Positions 42,056-42,461 of a DNA stretch of 42,461 nt are shown in pieces; within the stretch, counting starts at the first letter, position 1; each line of letters starts with the position of its first letter. Location of the stretch: assembly GCA_028824125.1 (NCBI GenBank), contig JAPPES010000037.1, positions 1-42,461 on the forward strand, read 5' to 3'. This DNA comes from Candidatus Poribacteria bacterium (GTDB lineage Bacteria > Poribacteria > WGA-4E > WGA-3G). The notes under the pieces were generated by a model. It was not told the origin of the DNA. It made no database searches and saw only the letters and a program-made list of their open reading frames with translations. Made by a program: the position numbers and the translations under genes.

Positions 42056-42201
42056 TTACTCCGCATCCAACTCAACCTTCGATTTCTTCCCACCGCGAAT
42101 ACTCAGCTCTTTACACAACATTTTCCGAAGCAGTGCAAGTTCCTGATTTTCAGCGAATGTTTTGCTGTCCGCTCAGATATTCTATATAGTCTCATCTGCA
42201 T
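42056..42201 (-). pseudogene. possible frameshifted small gene in the leader of the AbiJ-like gene
   Basis: An ATG at 42201 opens MQMRLYRISER and stops at about residue 32 in its own frame; from about 42172 another frame reads ADSKTFAENQELALLRKMLC and continues to a stop at 42058-42056 (SKVELDAE). Joining them needs one indel near 42170. I do not recognise the product. It could be an inactivated partner gene of the AbiJ-like gene, or chance. Confidence 0.25.
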
Positions 42202-42304
42202 AAGAATTTCGACACATGCAGTAACAATAGTGTTTTGCTATTGGTGTCTTGGTAGGACATGCATCCCATTAAATTCGGTTACGCTGTTACTATTGTTTTG
42301 TTAT

Positions 42305-42333
42305 ATTATAACGTGTTTGCTAACAGAAGTCAA
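42305..42333 (-). promoter_or_regulatory. promoter upstream of the AbiJ-like gene
   Basis: Minus strand TTGACT (plus 42333-42328), 17 bases, TATAAT (plus 42310-42305). Confidence 0.75.
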
Positions 42334-42408
42334 CTGAATTTCGCGACTACAGATGTGTAAAGTTTTTGGCATGTGTATTGTCTGAATCGCGGATTTATCG
42401 GATTTTGC

Positions 42409-42461
42409 CAAATCAACGGTATGAATCATGGCGAATGCCATACGCGCATTCGTCTTTAGGC
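42409..42461. repeat. CAACGGTATGAAT-type repeat, partial at window edge
   Basis: Begins CCAAATCAACGGTATGAAT followed by CATGGCGAATGCC, the same words as at 8162-8190 and 14630-14700. It continues beyond the window, so its full hairpin cannot be judged. Confidence 0.65.

Noticed and set aside
42220..42300. AACAATAGT words in inverted orientation as a recombination site
   Set aside because: Only a 9-bp match with imperfect flanks and no recombinase nearby.
1..42461. CRISPR array or integrated phage/plasmid
   Set aside because: No regularly spaced direct repeats, integrase, phage structural or replication genes; the repeats seen are dispersed palindromes.

Overview
This is a 42.5 kb chromosomal stretch, roughly 43-45% GC by eye, from a Gram-negative bacterium. 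It encodes an outer-membrane beta-barrel, a porin and many lipoproteins, so an outer membrane is expected. The many short palindromic repeats between genes, the high share of lipoproteins and regulators, and the mixture of gene families suggest an uncultured lineage; Candidatus Poribacteria or a relative is my best guess, as inference only. No rRNA gene, phage, transposase or CRISPR array is visible. Almost all genes lie on the minus strand; the exceptions are the EF-Tu-like gene and the fmdB/CDF pair.

Layout from left to right, with genes read leftward unless stated. Positions 280-8099 hold a sugar-kinase and envelope run: galactokinase, ROK glucokinase, a lipoprotein, an NHL-propeller protein and a giant outer-membrane protein. 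Positions 8333-14528 hold a partner-switching signalling cassette: STAS, a large membrane histidine kinase, a REC-PP2C phosphatase, an RsbW-type kinase and a second STAS. It ends in an AccD-like protein that has kept the zinc ribbon but lost the catalytic glycine motifs. Positions 14794-24580 are a housekeeping block: rsmG, mnmG, an M28 peptidase with a small lipoprotein, recR, ebfC, dnaX, SRP RNA, six tRNAs (including four serine tRNAs that together cover all serine codons), tadA and a lipoprotein nuclease. The order tadA-ffs-dnaX-ebfC-recR matches that known from Bacillus.

Positions 24742-30505 look like an iron/haem module: a porin, an imelysin, a di-haem oxidoreductase, a haem-degrading-type monooxygenase and a ferritin-like protein. 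Two consensus sigma70 promoters and several Fur-box-like palindromes precede it. Positions 30623-33342 contain an unrecognised basic-tailed protein, an overlapping 37-residue Arg/Lys-rich small protein and a divergent EF-Tu paralogue with altered G3 and G4 motifs. Positions 33355-36343 hold an ABC sugar-binding protein and one permease followed by hisA. Positions 36475-38361 hold an FmdB zinc ribbon, a zinc-type CDF efflux protein and a convergent ferritin-like protein. Positions 38455-42201 hold a Gfo/Idh oxidoreductase, an HNH-TPR fusion and an AbiJ-like abortive-infection protein with a HEPN-type RNase motif; the last two are candidate defence genes.

The most unusual items are the two housekeeping-enzyme paralogues with broken active sites (AccD-like and EF-Tu-like), the hidden 37-residue gene, the duplicated promoter/operator block of the iron module, and nested miniature palindromic elements. 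Near-consensus sigma70 promoters (TTGACA-17-TATAAT type) could be located for several transcription units.
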